Assembly: GCF_052113705.1 (NCBI RefSeq)
Contig: NZ_JBGQOG010000014.1
Span: 1-64,000 of the forward strand
Reading direction: 5' to 3'
Source: JBGQOG01 sp052113705
GTDB taxonomy: Bacteria; Pseudomonadota; Alphaproteobacteria; Rhodobacterales; Rhodobacteraceae
DNA length: 64,000 nucleotides
The notes under the pieces were generated by a model. The model searched no databases and was not told where the DNA came from. It saw nothing but the letters and a program-made list of their open reading frames with translations. Positions within the stretch are counted from its first letter, which is position 1. Each line of letters begins with the position of its first letter. This document shows, piece by piece, positions 44,587 to 54,642 of this stretch. A program made the translations under genes and the position numbers.

Positions 44587-46890
44587 ATGATAGAACCCCG
44601 TCCCGGTGACGCCTTTCAACCCGGCGATCTGCTGAACAACACCTATCGGATCGAGGCCATATTGGGGCGCGGGGGCACCTCGGATGTCTACCGCGCGCGC
44701 TCCGAAATTTCGGGACGGCAGGTGGCGTTGAAGGTGCTGAAGTCGGAGTTTTCCGGCAATGACGATTACCTCGTGCTGCTCACGCGCGAGGAGGAGATCC
44801 GCGACATCCGCCATGATGCGGTGGTGCGCTATTCCGAGAATCACCGGACGCAGGATGGTCTGGTCTATCTGCTGATGGATTTCATCGACGGGCCGGGGCT
44901 GGACAAGAAGCTGAAGGAAGGCCCGATGGCCGCCGAAGACCTGCTGGTCATCTGCCGCCGGGTGGCCGAGGGGCTGCAGGCGGCGCACAGCCGCAACATC
45001 GTGCACCGAGACCTCTCGCCCGACAATATCATCCTGCGCGGCGGCGATCCGGCGCAGGCGGTGATCATTGATTTCGGCATCGCCAAGGACACCAATCCCG
45101 GCGCGGAAACCATCGTCGGCAATGAATTTGCGGGCAAATATGCCTATGCCGCGCCCGAGCAACTGGCGGGCAAGACCGACACGCGGACGGACATCTATTC
45201 TCTGGGCGCGCTGCTTTTGGCCAACTACCGAGGGGCGGCCCCCAACATTGGCCGCAACCCGATGGAAGTGTTGCAGAAAAAGGCAGAACCCCTCGATACT
45301 GCCGATCTGCCCGATCCCCTGCGCACCCTGATCGCCAGGATGACCGCGCCCAATCCCGATGACCGTTTTCAAAGCGCCGCCGAGGTGCTGGCCTATCTCG
45401 CGGCGCCCCCCGCCAGCACCGAACCGCTGGCCGGGCAAGTGGATCTGAGCGACGCCACCGTCATTATCCCGCGCAGCAGCGTGACGCCCAAACCGCCCGC
45501 CGCAGGTCCGGAGGTGACCATCCCGCCGGGCCCCCCGACCACGGTACCGCCCGCAGCACCGGCATCCGCCACGCCCGAATCGACCGCATCCGGTTCGAAC
45601 GCGCCTGAAACGACCGCGCCCGAGCTGATCGTGGCACGCGCCCAGACCGCCCCTACCCCCGCCGCGCCGCAAAAGTCACGCGGCGGGCTGGTTGCGGCGG
45701 CGCTGGTCGGCCTCGTGTTGATCGGCGGCGCGGGCGGCTATGCGACCGGGCTGTTCGACAGCATCCTGCGCCCCGCCTACCCTCTGGCCGAGCCCTACAC
45801 GCTGGTGATCGACAAGCCCGCCGAGGGTCCGGCCTCCGCCACCGGCAATGTCCCCTCCGAGGCGGTGAAAACCGCGCTCGATGCGCGGATGGCAGCAGTT
45901 TCGGGCAACAGCAGCCTGACCCTTGCCTCGGGCGCGATTGCGCCCAGCTGGGGCGATGATCTGCAAAGCCTGCTGGGTGCGCTTGACGGGCTCGACAGCT
46001 TCAGCCTCGCGCTGAACGGCAATCAGGCAACGATCAGCGGTGCCACCACCGACAAGGCCTTGAAAGAAAAGCTGCAAAGCCAGTTCGCGGCGGGCCTGCC
46101 CGGCGCGCTGACCGGCCATGCCGAGATCCGGCTGACGCAAACTTTCTTGAGTGCGGCACTGGTGACCCCGGTGCTGACGCAATATGCCGATTGCGGCCCG
46201 CTGGTGCTGGCCGACAGCCCAGCCACCGGCTTTGGCCCGCAGACCCCGATCGTGGTCACCGGCACCCTCGCCAGCGCCGAGGGCCGCGCCGCGCTCAGCG
46301 ATGCCTTGCGCGCGGTGGCGGGCGAGCGGCCGGTGACGCTGGACACCGACATCTTGAACCCTTCGCTCTGCCTGATTGAGAATTTCCTGCCGAAAGCCCC
46401 CGCGAGCGGCATCAAGATCGCCTTTGCCAATGGCGATCAGAACAATGCCCCCAACCCGGACGGCGCGTTTCTGGTCGGGCAAAACCCGGTAATCGATGTG
46501 CTGCTGCCCGCCGATATGACCGGGGGCTATCTGTCGGTTTCGGTGCTGGATGTCTCGGGCAATGTCTTCCACCTGCTTCCCAATATCGGGCGGCAGGACA
46601 ATGCGGTGGCGCATCTGCGCGCGGGGCAAACCGGCGAGGTCTCAGTACGCGTCGCCTATCCGATTGCCGAGGCGCAACAAAGCGGCGCGCTGGCCTTTAC
46701 CGTGGATGACAGCACGCTGGGCAAAAGCAAGATCCTGGTGATCCATTCCGAGGGGCCGTTGTTTGACCAGATGCGGCCCACCAGCGAATCCGCCACCGGC
46801 TATGCCGAGGCGCTGCGCCTGCAGGAACAGGATGCCAAGGCGCGCATCACCTCGCTCGACAGCCGGATCCTGACCACCGCCAAACCCTGA
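44587..46890 (+). CDS. ppkA: T6SS-type Ser/Thr protein kinase (PpkA-like)
   Basis: 767 residues. An N-terminal Hanks kinase domain (~20-275): GRGGTSDVYRA, Lys49 (VALKV), catalytic H140RDLSPDN, D162FG, APEQ. A Pro/Ala/Thr linker (~300-355), one membrane helix (GGLVAAALVGLVLIGGAGGYA), then a ~380-residue periplasmic part with a DUF4384-like stretch (GQNPVIDVLLPADMTGGYLSV ... VFHLLPN). Kinases of this type phosphorylate the FHA protein and switch T6SS on; the FHA and phosphatase genes are in the facing operon. It converges with the phosphatase gene (50-bp gap). Confidence 0.9.
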   Translation: MIEPRPGDAFQPGDLLNNTYRIEAILGRGGTSDVYRARSEISGRQVALKVLKSEFSGNDDYLVLLTREEEIRDIRHDAVVRYSENHRTQDGLVYLLMDFIDGPGLDKKLKEGPMAAEDLLVICRRVAEGLQAAHSRNIVHRDLSPDNIILRGGDPAQAVIIDFGIAKDTNPGAETIVGNEFAGKYAYAAPEQLAGKTDTRTDIYSLGALLLANYRGAAPNIGRNPMEVLQKKAEPLDTADLPDPLRTLIARMTAPNPDDRFQSAAEVLAYLAAPPASTEPLAGQVDLSDATVIIPRSSVTPKPPAAGPEVTIPPGPPTTVPPAAPASATPESTASGSNAPETTAPELIVARAQTAPTPAAPQKSRGGLVAAALVGLVLIGGAGGYATGLFDSILRPAYPLAEPYTLVIDKPAEGPASATGNVPSEAVKTALDARMAAVSGNSSLTLASGAIAPSWGDDLQSLLGALDGLDSFSLALNGNQATISGATTDKALKEKLQSQFAAGLPGALTGHAEIRLTQTFLSAALVTPVLTQYADCGPLVLADSPATGFGPQTPIVVTGTLASAEGRAALSDALRAVAGERPVTLDTDILNPSLCLIENFLPKAPASGIKIAFANGDQNNAPNPDGAFLVGQNPVIDVLLPADMTGGYLSVSVLDVSGNVFHLLPNIGRQDNAVAHLRAGQTGEVSVRVAYPIAEAQQSGALAFTVDDSTLGKSKILVIHSEGPLFDQMRPTSESATGYAEALRLQEQDAKARITSLDSRILTTAKP

Positions 46891-46939
46891 ACCGTCTGCG
46901 GGTGGCGGGGGTCAGAGGCGCCTGCAGGCGGCGGGGGGG

Positions 46940-47662
46940 TCAGAGCACGTCGACCACGATCACGCTGATATTGTCGCCGCCGCCGCCGGTGAGGGCGATC
47001 TGCACCAGCCGGTCGGCCACCGTCTCCAGCGGCGCCTGCGACAATGCCTCCTGCAGCACGGCGAAAGTGGCGTATTTGGTCAGCCCGTCCGAGCACAAAA
47101 GAAAGCGGTCGCCCGAGCGCAACTCGCCGCGCACCTTGTCCAGCTCAAGCGCATCGCCGACGCCGACGGCCCGGGTGATCGCATTGGATTGCGGCAGTTT
47201 TTCCGCCTCATCCCAATGCATCTGCCCCGAGAGCACCAGACTGGCCACCACCGAATGATCCACCGTCAGCATCTGGATCTGCCCGTCGCGCAGAAGATAC
47301 AGCCTGCTGTCCCCCGCCCAGAGCGCCGCAAAATGCCCCTCGGCCATCATCAGGCAGACCACCGTCGCGCCAATCACCGAGACGCCGCGCGCCACCGCTT
47401 CGGCCTGAATGATCTCATGCGCTTTCTGGATCGCATCGCGCAGCGCCTGCATCCGCGCGGCAGGCGCGAGGTCGAGGGGAATCGTCGCGATCAGGTCGGC
47501 GATCAGGCGGCTGGCATAATCCCCCGCCGCATGCCCCCCCATCCCGTCCGAAACCACCCAGATCTGGTGATCGGGCAGCGCCAGCACCGCATCCTCATTC
47601 ACTTTGCGCTTCAGACCGACATGGGTCTGCACCGAGTAACGCAGCATATGGTTTTGCGTCAT
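46940..47662 (-). CDS. pppA: PP2C-type protein phosphatase (PppA)
   Basis: 240 residues of the PPM/PP2C family: RKVNEDAVL, VSDGMGGHAAGDYAS, WAGDSRLYLLRDGQ, LLCSDGLT, and GGGDNISVIVVD, all carrying the metal-binding Asp residues. It would reverse the kinase's phosphorylation of the T6SS FHA protein. Its ATG overlaps the tagF stop (ATGA), so the two are translationally coupled. It is the last gene of the operon. Confidence 0.94.
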   Translation of the reverse strand: MTQNHMLRYSVQTHVGLKRKVNEDAVLALPDHQIWVVSDGMGGHAAGDYASRLIADLIATIPLDLAPAARMQALRDAIQKAHEIIQAEAVARGVSVIGATVVCLMMAEGHFAALWAGDSRLYLLRDGQIQMLTVDHSVVASLVLSGQMHWDEAEKLPQSNAITRAVGVGDALELDKVRGELRSGDRFLLCSDGLTKYATFAVLQEALSQAPLETVADRLVQIALTGGGGDNISVIVVDVL

Positions 47663-48249
47663 GCCCACCCCGCCTCTGTTGTCGCCAGATCAAACAATCC
47701 CCGCATCTGCGCCCCGGCGGGCAGCGCCGCGCAGCGCATCTGATGCAGCGCGCCGTCGAGCACACTGCTCCACAGGCTCCCCCCCTCCCCGGCACCACCG
47801 GGCAGATCGGGCAATCCCATGTCTGGCAGTGCCGCCAGCGCCACCTCCAGCGCGTCGCGCGTCAGATCATCCTGCAGCGCCGTGAGCACCAGATCCTCCA
47901 GCGCCAGAAACAACGGCTCTGCCGCCGCGTGATGCGCTGTAAGGTCGGTGCCCGCCTGCAAGGGTGCCATCAGCGTCAGCGGAAACTGCCGCCCCACCCG
48001 GTCGACCGAGGGCATCAGCACCCCCGTCACCGCCTGTGGCCCAGCCAGCCCCGCCGCGATGCTGAAGCGCCAGATCGGCGCCGACATATAGGCCGCCTCC
48101 CAACCCGCCCCCATCGCCTGCGCCACCTGAACCATCCCCGCCTGCAACCAGGGGTCCCAGACCGCGACAAAGCCCGCCGGTGCGTTCAGCCGGAAGAAAT
48201 CCCCCGCCGCCGGCATCTTGCCATAGGCCCCCACGCCCGCCGCCAGCAT
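47659..48249 (-). CDS. tagF: TagF, T6SS post-translational repressor
   Basis: 196 residues. The family opening (VGAYGKMPAAGDFFRLN) and PIWRFSIAAGLAGPQAVTGVLMPSVDRVGRQFPLTL match TagF. It holds T6SS off in a phosphorylation-independent way in Pseudomonas and Agrobacterium, the latter as a TagF-PppA fusion; here the two are separate but coupled genes. Its start overlaps the tssM stop (TGATG). Confidence 0.94.
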   Translation of the reverse strand: MLAAGVGAYGKMPAAGDFFRLNAPAGFVAVWDPWLQAGMVQVAQAMGAGWEAAYMSAPIWRFSIAAGLAGPQAVTGVLMPSVDRVGRQFPLTLMAPLQAGTDLTAHHAAAEPLFLALEDLVLTALQDDLTRDALEVALAALPDMGLPDLPGGAGEGGSLWSSVLDGALHQMRCAALPAGAQMRGLFDLATTEAGWA

Positions 48250-51200
48250 CAGAAAGACTTCGGACAGCTGAATTTCGTCAGCGCCGGCAGGGCAAAGGGG
48301 GTGATGACCGAGCCCGATTGCAGTTGGAAAAACGCGATGCGGCCGCCGATGCGGAAGATCACCTTCTTGCGGTCCGAAACATTGCTGCGCCGCACCTCTG
48401 CCGCCGAGAGCAGCCGGAACCAGGCCCAGGGCCCGTCCTTGCTGATCGCGCTTTCCGCATTTTCCGCCCCCGGCTCGAACGAAATCCGCGCCATGCCGAC
48501 GCTGCCCGGCCAGGTGATCGCCACCGGATCCGGCACGCCATCGGTATGGGCATAGGCAATCTTTTGACCGTCGATCTCCAGCAGCACCGATTTCGCCTGC
48601 GGGTCCAAAGCCTCGGTCAGGATCTGGAATTTCACCGACGGCGCCGGGCCGTTGGCGAAGAACGCATCGCGGATCTCGGCCGCATATTGCAGCTGTTGCA
48701 AGACGGCGGGCGAGATGCCCAGATCGACATCATTCACCCGTTTCCAGGCCCAGGGCCGCGCGCGGGTGTCGATGTATTTCAACAGCCCGTCATTGACGAA
48801 ACTGTCGATCAACCCTGCCGGACCAAACAGCTTCTGGAAATCCGCCAGCGCCACATCCGCCTGCGCACCATTGGCAAAGGGATAGCGGTTGCTCAGCGCC
48901 TGCTCGCAAAACGGCAGCACGGTCGCCTGCCAGCGCGCATTGATCGAGGCACGCGTGCTCTCCGAGGTCACACCCGAAGAACCGCTGGCGATTTGCGTCG
49001 CCCAGCGCTCCAGCGGGCCGGGGATGCGCGCCGCCTGTTCCTGAAACTGCTGCAACGCGAAGCCCTGTTCGGCCCCGCCGGTGGCGCCGCTGAAGCTCAT
49101 CTTGTTCAGCTCCTGATAGACCAGCGTCAGCTTGCCCATCAGCTCATCGAGCTGCGAGGGCTGCCCCTCGGGCTTGGCCACCAGCTGATGCAGCCAGTCG
49201 AACCGCTCCTCGACATAGACCCCCGGCGCCTTCGGCGGCGGTCCGCCCGCGGTGCTGGCCGATTTGGCAAAGGCCTCGAGCAGCGCCTGGGACTGCACGT
49301 TGAGCGCGGATTGCAGCTCCATCCCGGCGATCTTGCCCACCCCCTCGCCAATCGCGGTATTGGCCAGAACCGAGCGGTCCTCGCTCAGCTTGGTCTCCTG
49401 CGAGATCGCCTCAAGGATATTCACCAAAGGCGAGGTGGGACCGGACAAGACATTGGTCACCTCCACCGCATGGCTGAGCGATTCCAGGGGGATAATGTCG
49501 ATATCCGCCAGAATCCCATCATAGCGGGCGATGTAGTCGTTGTAATAGAGGTCGAGCACATCGCGGCTGAGCGCGGTCAGCGCCTGCTCGGTCTGCTCGG
49601 CCTCGCCACGCGGGCCGAGCACCCAGCTGTCACGCTGAATGCGGCGGGCGACGCCCAAAGCCTCGCCCAGAAACACCTCATTGAAGCCCTTGTAGGTGAA
49701 GATGCCATCGACGCCCTCCGTCAGCGGCTTGCCAGAGGACCGCACGAGCACCCGCGCCACGGCCGGCCCCCCCGCATCCGACACCCGCCATTTCGGCAGC
49801 GAGGTGGCGGCAGGGCTGTTGATGATGCCGTTATAGACGCGCTGCGCCAGCGGCATTTCCGACAAAAGCCCCTGCACCTGATCGACCAGCGGGCCGTTCA
49901 GCGCAATCTCCTGCATCGGCTGGCTGAGCAGCGCGTTCAGATGGTCCGCCAGATCGGCGCGCAGCTGATCGCGGCTGGGTCCGGCGAAAGAAGTAGACCA
50001 GTCGAGATCCATCCATTCCTTGACCAGATCGGTGTTCATCGGCCCCTGCAGGCCCAGCATCAGATAGACCTTCAGCGCCTCATACAGCACATCGGGGTTG
50101 TTCATATTGCCGCTGATCTGCTCTTCCAGCCGCAGCAAAAGCCGGGGCAGAAACCGCTGATTGAGCGCCGCACGATAGGTCTGCGCCGCCTGCGTGCCGA
50201 TGACATCGCCCTGATAAAGGCCGTACCCGAGCGCGCCATCGGGTTCCGGATCCGACAGCACCGGATTGCCCGGCATGTCGCGAAGCGTGTTCAGCGCCGC
50301 CACCACCGGCGGCAGATCGCTGTCGCCCACCGGATTGGACGGCAGCTGCGCCGCTGCGGCCTGATAGGTGTCCAGCTGCGCCCCCGCCTGCGCGACCAGC
50401 GCCGAATTGCCGACAAAACTGCGCACCAAAAGCCCGCCCACCGCGAGCGCCACCAGCACGGTGGCGGTGACCGCCGCCCATTTGGTGATCTTGTAGCGCC
50501 GCTCCACCTTGTCATCCGCCGAGACCAGACCGGCCTCGGGGAAGACCACCTGCTCAAAGAGCCGGGTCAGGAAATACGAGCGTCCCGCCCCCTGCCCGCT
50601 GCCCAAAGCCTGCCGCCCGATGCCAAAGGTGCGCGCCATCGACATCATCAGCCGGTCGATCGGCGTGCCCTCCTGCGTGCCGGAGGTGAAATAGACCCCG
50701 CGCAGCATCTGCCGCTGCTCATAGCGGTTGTCCTGAAAGACTTCGGTCAGGAAATCCCGCGCCACCCGCCGCAGTGAGGCCAATTGTGAGGGGAACCCGG
50801 CGATCAGCGCCCGGCGCTGCGGATCGGTCTCGACCTGCATCCGGTCGAGCGATTGCGCATTGAGTTGCCCCAGCAGCAGCGCGAATTCCTCATCAAACCC
50901 CGCCACCGGCGAGGCCTCGGCCCGGGTCTTGTCGAGCGGCAGGGTGAAACCCCAGACCTGCTCGCGGTCTTCCTTGCCAAGATTGTCGTAGAATTCGGTG
51001 AAGCCCGCGATCAGATCGGCCTTGGTGAACAAAACATAGACCGGAAAGCGGACGCCGAGTTTCTCGCGCAGCTCATTCAGGCGGCGGCGCACGGCTTTGG
51101 CATGTTCCTGCTGGGTGATCTCATCGGTCAGCGACAGATCCGACAGGCTGATGGCGATCATCGCGCCATTGATCGGCTGCCGTTTGCGGTACTTTTTCAG

Positions 51201-51818
51201 CAACGCGAGAAAGCCGAGCCAGGCGGCATTGTCCAGCTGCGCATCGCTTTCCTGCGTGGTGTAGCGCCCCGCCGTGTCGATCAGCACCGCATTATTGGTG
51301 AACCACCAATCGCAGTTGCGGGTGCCGCCGACGCCGCCAATCGCGGTCTTGCCCATCTTCTCGGCCAGCGGGAATTGCAGGCCGGAATTGACGATGGCGG
51401 TGGTTTTGCCCGCCCCCGGCGGCCCGATCATCACATACCAGGGCAGATCGTTCAGATGTTTGCGGCCGTTCTTCGATTTACGCAGCTCGGCCATCGCGGT
51501 CTTCAGCTTGCGGCGAAGTTCGCCCACCTCGGTGCCCACGACATCTTCGCCGGTCTCGACACTGCCCGCGATATCCTCGGTCATCGCCTTTTCGCGGCGG
51601 CGGCGGATCAGAAAGATCATCAGCGCCACGAGGGCGAAAACGCCAAACAGCACGCCGGTGGTGATCAGCCGGTTCACCCAGCTGTCAAACGGCCGCCAGC
51701 TGTCGGTGCCCAGCAGCGGCCCGAAATACCAGACCAGCCCGGAGAGGACGGCCGCCACAAAGAACAGCACGAAATAGATCGAGCGGAACAGCGGGAAAAG
51801 GAAACCTCGAAGGATCAT
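48249..51818 (-). CDS. tssM: TssM (IcmF) inner-membrane protein
   Basis: 1189 residues. Two N-terminal membrane helices (FVLFFVAAVLSGLVWYFG and GVLFGVFALVALMIFLI) are followed by a cytoplasmic NTPase-like domain with intact Walker A (GPPGAGKTTAIVNSG), a third helix near residue 450 (AAVTATVLVALAVGGLLV), and a long periplasmic portion ending in a beta domain that would contact the TssJ/outer-membrane side. With TssL it forms the T6SS trans-envelope complex. It overlaps tssL by 4 bp. Confidence 0.96.
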   Translation of the reverse strand: MILRGFLFPLFRSIYFVLFFVAAVLSGLVWYFGPLLGTDSWRPFDSWVNRLITTGVLFGVFALVALMIFLIRRRREKAMTEDIAGSVETGEDVVGTEVGELRRKLKTAMAELRKSKNGRKHLNDLPWYVMIGPPGAGKTTAIVNSGLQFPLAEKMGKTAIGGVGGTRNCDWWFTNNAVLIDTAGRYTTQESDAQLDNAAWLGFLALLKKYRKRQPINGAMIAISLSDLSLTDEITQQEHAKAVRRRLNELREKLGVRFPVYVLFTKADLIAGFTEFYDNLGKEDREQVWGFTLPLDKTRAEASPVAGFDEEFALLLGQLNAQSLDRMQVETDPQRRALIAGFPSQLASLRRVARDFLTEVFQDNRYEQRQMLRGVYFTSGTQEGTPIDRLMMSMARTFGIGRQALGSGQGAGRSYFLTRLFEQVVFPEAGLVSADDKVERRYKITKWAAVTATVLVALAVGGLLVRSFVGNSALVAQAGAQLDTYQAAAAQLPSNPVGDSDLPPVVAALNTLRDMPGNPVLSDPEPDGALGYGLYQGDVIGTQAAQTYRAALNQRFLPRLLLRLEEQISGNMNNPDVLYEALKVYLMLGLQGPMNTDLVKEWMDLDWSTSFAGPSRDQLRADLADHLNALLSQPMQEIALNGPLVDQVQGLLSEMPLAQRVYNGIINSPAATSLPKWRVSDAGGPAVARVLVRSSGKPLTEGVDGIFTYKGFNEVFLGEALGVARRIQRDSWVLGPRGEAEQTEQALTALSRDVLDLYYNDYIARYDGILADIDIIPLESLSHAVEVTNVLSGPTSPLVNILEAISQETKLSEDRSVLANTAIGEGVGKIAGMELQSALNVQSQALLEAFAKSASTAGGPPPKAPGVYVEERFDWLHQLVAKPEGQPSQLDELMGKLTLVYQELNKMSFSGATGGAEQGFALQQFQEQAARIPGPLERWATQIASGSSGVTSESTRASINARWQATVLPFCEQALSNRYPFANGAQADVALADFQKLFGPAGLIDSFVNDGLLKYIDTRARPWAWKRVNDVDLGISPAVLQQLQYAAEIRDAFFANGPAPSVKFQILTEALDPQAKSVLLEIDGQKIAYAHTDGVPDPVAITWPGSVGMARISFEPGAENAESAISKDGPWAWFRLLSAAEVRRSNVSDRKKVIFRIGGRIAFFQLQSGSVITPFALPALTKFSCPKSF

Positions 51819-53248
51819 TGATCTTGCTCCTGCACCAGCAGCACTTCGATGCGGCGGTTGGTGGCGCGCCCTTCGGCGGTCGCATTATCGGCGATGGGCT
51901 CGGCATCCGCCCGCCCCTCGGCACTCAGCCGCGTGGGGTCGGTCAGCGCGCTTTCCATCGTGTTCATCACCGTCTTGGCGCGGGCCAGCGACAGATGCAT
52001 GTTGGAGGGAAAGCGCGAGGACCGGATCGGCACATTGTCGGAATGCCCGGCGATGATCACCTTGCCCGGCTCATCGTTCAGCGCCTTGGCCACCCGCTCG
52101 ATCGGTTCCTTGAAGCCCTTGGCGAGCGCGTCAGACCCCGAGCCGAACATCCCCGATCCCGCCATGCGGATCACCAGCGTATTGCCCTGCTGGAACACCG
52201 TCACCAGCCCCTCATCAATCTCGGGCTTGAGGAAAGCCGCGACCTTTTCGATCTGCGGCTGCGCGGTTTCCACCACCGGCGGCGGTGGCGGCGGCGCACG
52301 CCGCTCGAGCGTGGCCACCGGCCCCGCATCCACCACCGACATCCGGCCAATCAGATTTTCGGTGCGGTTGGAGAGCGCATAGCTCAGCCCGCCGAATTCG
52401 AGGGCAAGGAGGATGCCCGTCACCCCCAGCGCGATCCAGACCAGCCGCCAGGCCGAGAGCGCACGGAAGGGGCGCAGCACCCCCGCCCAATGCGGCGAGA
52501 GGTCACGCTCAACCGGGCCACGCTGCGCCGCGATGATCCGCGCGAGGCCGAGGCGGATCTGCAGATGCTTGTCCGATCCGCCCTGCTCGACCCTGAGCCG
52601 CCCCTCAAACCCCAGCGAGAGGCACATATAGATGAATTCCAGCAGGTCGAGATTGCTGCCCGGTTCCTGCTCCAGCCGCGCCAGCAGGTCATAAAAGCGA
52701 TCACCGCCCACGGTTTCGCGGTGGAAGGTGGCCACCATCGACTGCACGCCCCAGCTCGACTGCCCACCCCAGGGGGTGTTCAGCACCACATCATCCAGCG
52801 TCGCACAAAGCGCATAGCGCGCCACCTTGACGGTTTGCGCGGCAATCCCCGCCTGCAAAGCACGGTTCTCAAAGGCGCGCAACTCGGTCACCACCGCCTC
52901 GCGCAATTTGTCCGGGTCCATATGCTGCGCGCGGTTGCGGATGCGGCTGATCAGCGAAAACAGCGGCGCGGCGCAGGCATTGAGCGGGTTCATCCCGGTC
53001 AGCACCAGCTCGCCCGCATCCCCGGTTGCCGGGGCACGGGGGGCCTGCGCGCGCGGCGCGGCGGCGGCGGCGGCGGGCACGCCAAAGGCATCAAAGCCAG
53101 CGCCCGGCGCGGCGGGCGGCTGAGGCGCGGCGGCAGCCGGTTCCGGCACACCCGGCACCGGCGCGGCATTGCGCCGTCCGCCCGGATTGGGCTTGATCAC
53201 CGTTTTATCGGTGTCGAACGGTTCCGCAAACGGGTCGTTATCGCTCAT
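51815..53248 (-). CDS. tssL: TssL (DotU) with C-terminal OmpA peptidoglycan-binding domain
   Basis: 477 residues. A ~75-residue Pro/Ala lead is followed by the DotU domain (ELVLTGMNPLNACAAPLFSLISRIR, TLDDVVLNTPWGGQSSW, FIYMCLSLGFEGRLRV) and one membrane helix (WIALGVTGILLALEFGGLSYAL). The periplasmic C-terminus is an OmpA/TagL-type domain (VIIAGHSDNVPIRSSRFPSN, LSLARAKTV, ATNRRIEVLL). This is the evolved TssL that binds the cell wall itself. It lies 13 bp after tssK. Confidence 0.96.
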   Translation of the reverse strand: MSDNDPFAEPFDTDKTVIKPNPGGRRNAAPVPGVPEPAAAAPQPPAAPGAGFDAFGVPAAAAAAPRAQAPRAPATGDAGELVLTGMNPLNACAAPLFSLISRIRNRAQHMDPDKLREAVVTELRAFENRALQAGIAAQTVKVARYALCATLDDVVLNTPWGGQSSWGVQSMVATFHRETVGGDRFYDLLARLEQEPGSNLDLLEFIYMCLSLGFEGRLRVEQGGSDKHLQIRLGLARIIAAQRGPVERDLSPHWAGVLRPFRALSAWRLVWIALGVTGILLALEFGGLSYALSNRTENLIGRMSVVDAGPVATLERRAPPPPPPVVETAQPQIEKVAAFLKPEIDEGLVTVFQQGNTLVIRMAGSGMFGSGSDALAKGFKEPIERVAKALNDEPGKVIIAGHSDNVPIRSSRFPSNMHLSLARAKTVMNTMESALTDPTRLSAEGRADAEPIADNATAEGRATNRRIEVLLVQEQDQ

Positions 53249-53261
53249 CGCACTCCCCTCC

Positions 53262-54602
53262 TCAGGTGTTGCGGATCGCCCAGAGTTCCATCTTCAGCCC
53301 CGGATATTGCCCGGAGACATGCACCGCGACGCCACCCGATGTGGTCATTTTCGACCAATAGGGGCTGGCCGCATCCAGTTCGAAATAGACCACCCCGGCG
53401 TGATAGGGGATCTGCCGCGGCGCCACCGGCAAGGGGCGCAGGGTAATCCCCGGCAGGGCCGAATTGACCAGCTGCCGGATTTCCTCGACCGGGCCGATCT
53501 TGGAATGCCCGGCGAAATGCCGCCGCACATCCTCGGCCGGGATATCGGCGCTGACCGCCAGCACAAAACCCGCGCTGCCGATCAGTTTGCGGTCGGCAAT
53601 CACGCCCACGCTGATGCCGTATTTCCGCTCTTCCAGCGTGATCGACACCGCCGTCTGCTCCAGCACCGAGCTGAGATATTGCCGCAAGACCCGGATCACC
53701 GGCGCAAAGCTCTCTTTCAGATCATTGTGCCGGTAGGGCGGGAATTTCGGCACCTCCTTGTCGGCGCTCATAAAGGTCGCCAGCTCGCCCGCCAGCCCGA
53801 TACAGGCGCGATAGGCGGCCTCGGGGTGCAGGTTTTCGATATGGGCATAGTGCCGGAACACCGGCAGGGTGCGGTTCACCGTCATCAGGAGCAGGAAATC
53901 CGAGATTTCCGAGGCCCCCCGCGCCGGACCGCTTTCCGACATCCGCCCCGCCAGCGCCAGCATCCGGTGCGACAAAAGCCCCTCCACCTCGCTCAGGAAG
54001 CCGGTCAGCGTCGGGGCCGCGCGCACATCGGTGCAGGTGGGAATGAAACTGCGGTCCAGAAGGATCTCCTTGTCGGGCCGCACCTCGATGATCCGCGCCA
54101 CCGGGATCGCCAGCTTGTCGGCCAGATCATCCACCGCCAGCGCGAATTGCAGCCGCAATTTGCCCACCCCAAGCGTGGTCGGTTTCTTTTGCTGGCTCAT
54201 CACATCGGTCACTTCGACCTCGGCCGGGCGCAGGCGGCTGGCCGATTGCTCGGCCCCGCTCAGATCCACTTCGCTGGCCCCCTGCCGCCGCTGCGGCACC
54301 GTCAGATAGACCACGCAATCCTTGATCGACCCCGGCACCTCGAGCGCGGGCGGATGGTCATCCGCCTGCGGCACCCGGAACACCGTGCCGTCCTGCGTCA
54401 GCCCGGCACAGGATTTCAACGCGAATTGCCCCACCTTCAGCGCCTCATCGTCAATCTCCAGCGCGCTCACGCCCCAGGCATAGGGCACAATGCGCCGCGC
54501 CAGCCCCGCCACGAGCGCTTCGGTGTAACGGTCGGCCTGCTGGAAATGATGCGGCTGCAAAAACAGCCCCTCCGTCCAAAGCACTTTGCTGTCCCAGGAC
54601 AA
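53262..54602 (-). CDS. tssK: TssK baseplate protein
   Basis: 446 residues. The TTG start is supported by GGGAGGA 5-6 nt upstream and by the family opening SWDSKVLWTEGLFLQPHHFQQ. TssK trimers connect the T6SS baseplate to the TssL/TssM membrane complex. The C-terminal receptor-binding half (SADIPAEDVRRHFAGHSKIGPVEEIRQLV) is intact. A short GCGCC-ctgc-GGCGC hairpin lies in the 40-bp gap after the FHA gene. Confidence 0.96.
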   Translation of the reverse strand: MSWDSKVLWTEGLFLQPHHFQQADRYTEALVAGLARRIVPYAWGVSALEIDDEALKVGQFALKSCAGLTQDGTVFRVPQADDHPPALEVPGSIKDCVVYLTVPQRRQGASEVDLSGAEQSASRLRPAEVEVTDVMSQQKKPTTLGVGKLRLQFALAVDDLADKLAIPVARIIEVRPDKEILLDRSFIPTCTDVRAAPTLTGFLSEVEGLLSHRMLALAGRMSESGPARGASEISDFLLLMTVNRTLPVFRHYAHIENLHPEAAYRACIGLAGELATFMSADKEVPKFPPYRHNDLKESFAPVIRVLRQYLSSVLEQTAVSITLEERKYGISVGVIADRKLIGSAGFVLAVSADIPAEDVRRHFAGHSKIGPVEEIRQLVNSALPGITLRPLPVAPRQIPYHAGVVYFELDAASPYWSKMTTSGGVAVHVSGQYPGLKMELWAIRNT

Positions 54603-54642
54603 ATCCGTCCTCCCTTCGTTTCTTCTTTGGCGCCCTGCGGCG

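Noticed and set aside
48180..50777. An 865-codon plus-strand open frame
   Set aside because: Antisense to TssM, whose minus-strand domains are unambiguous.
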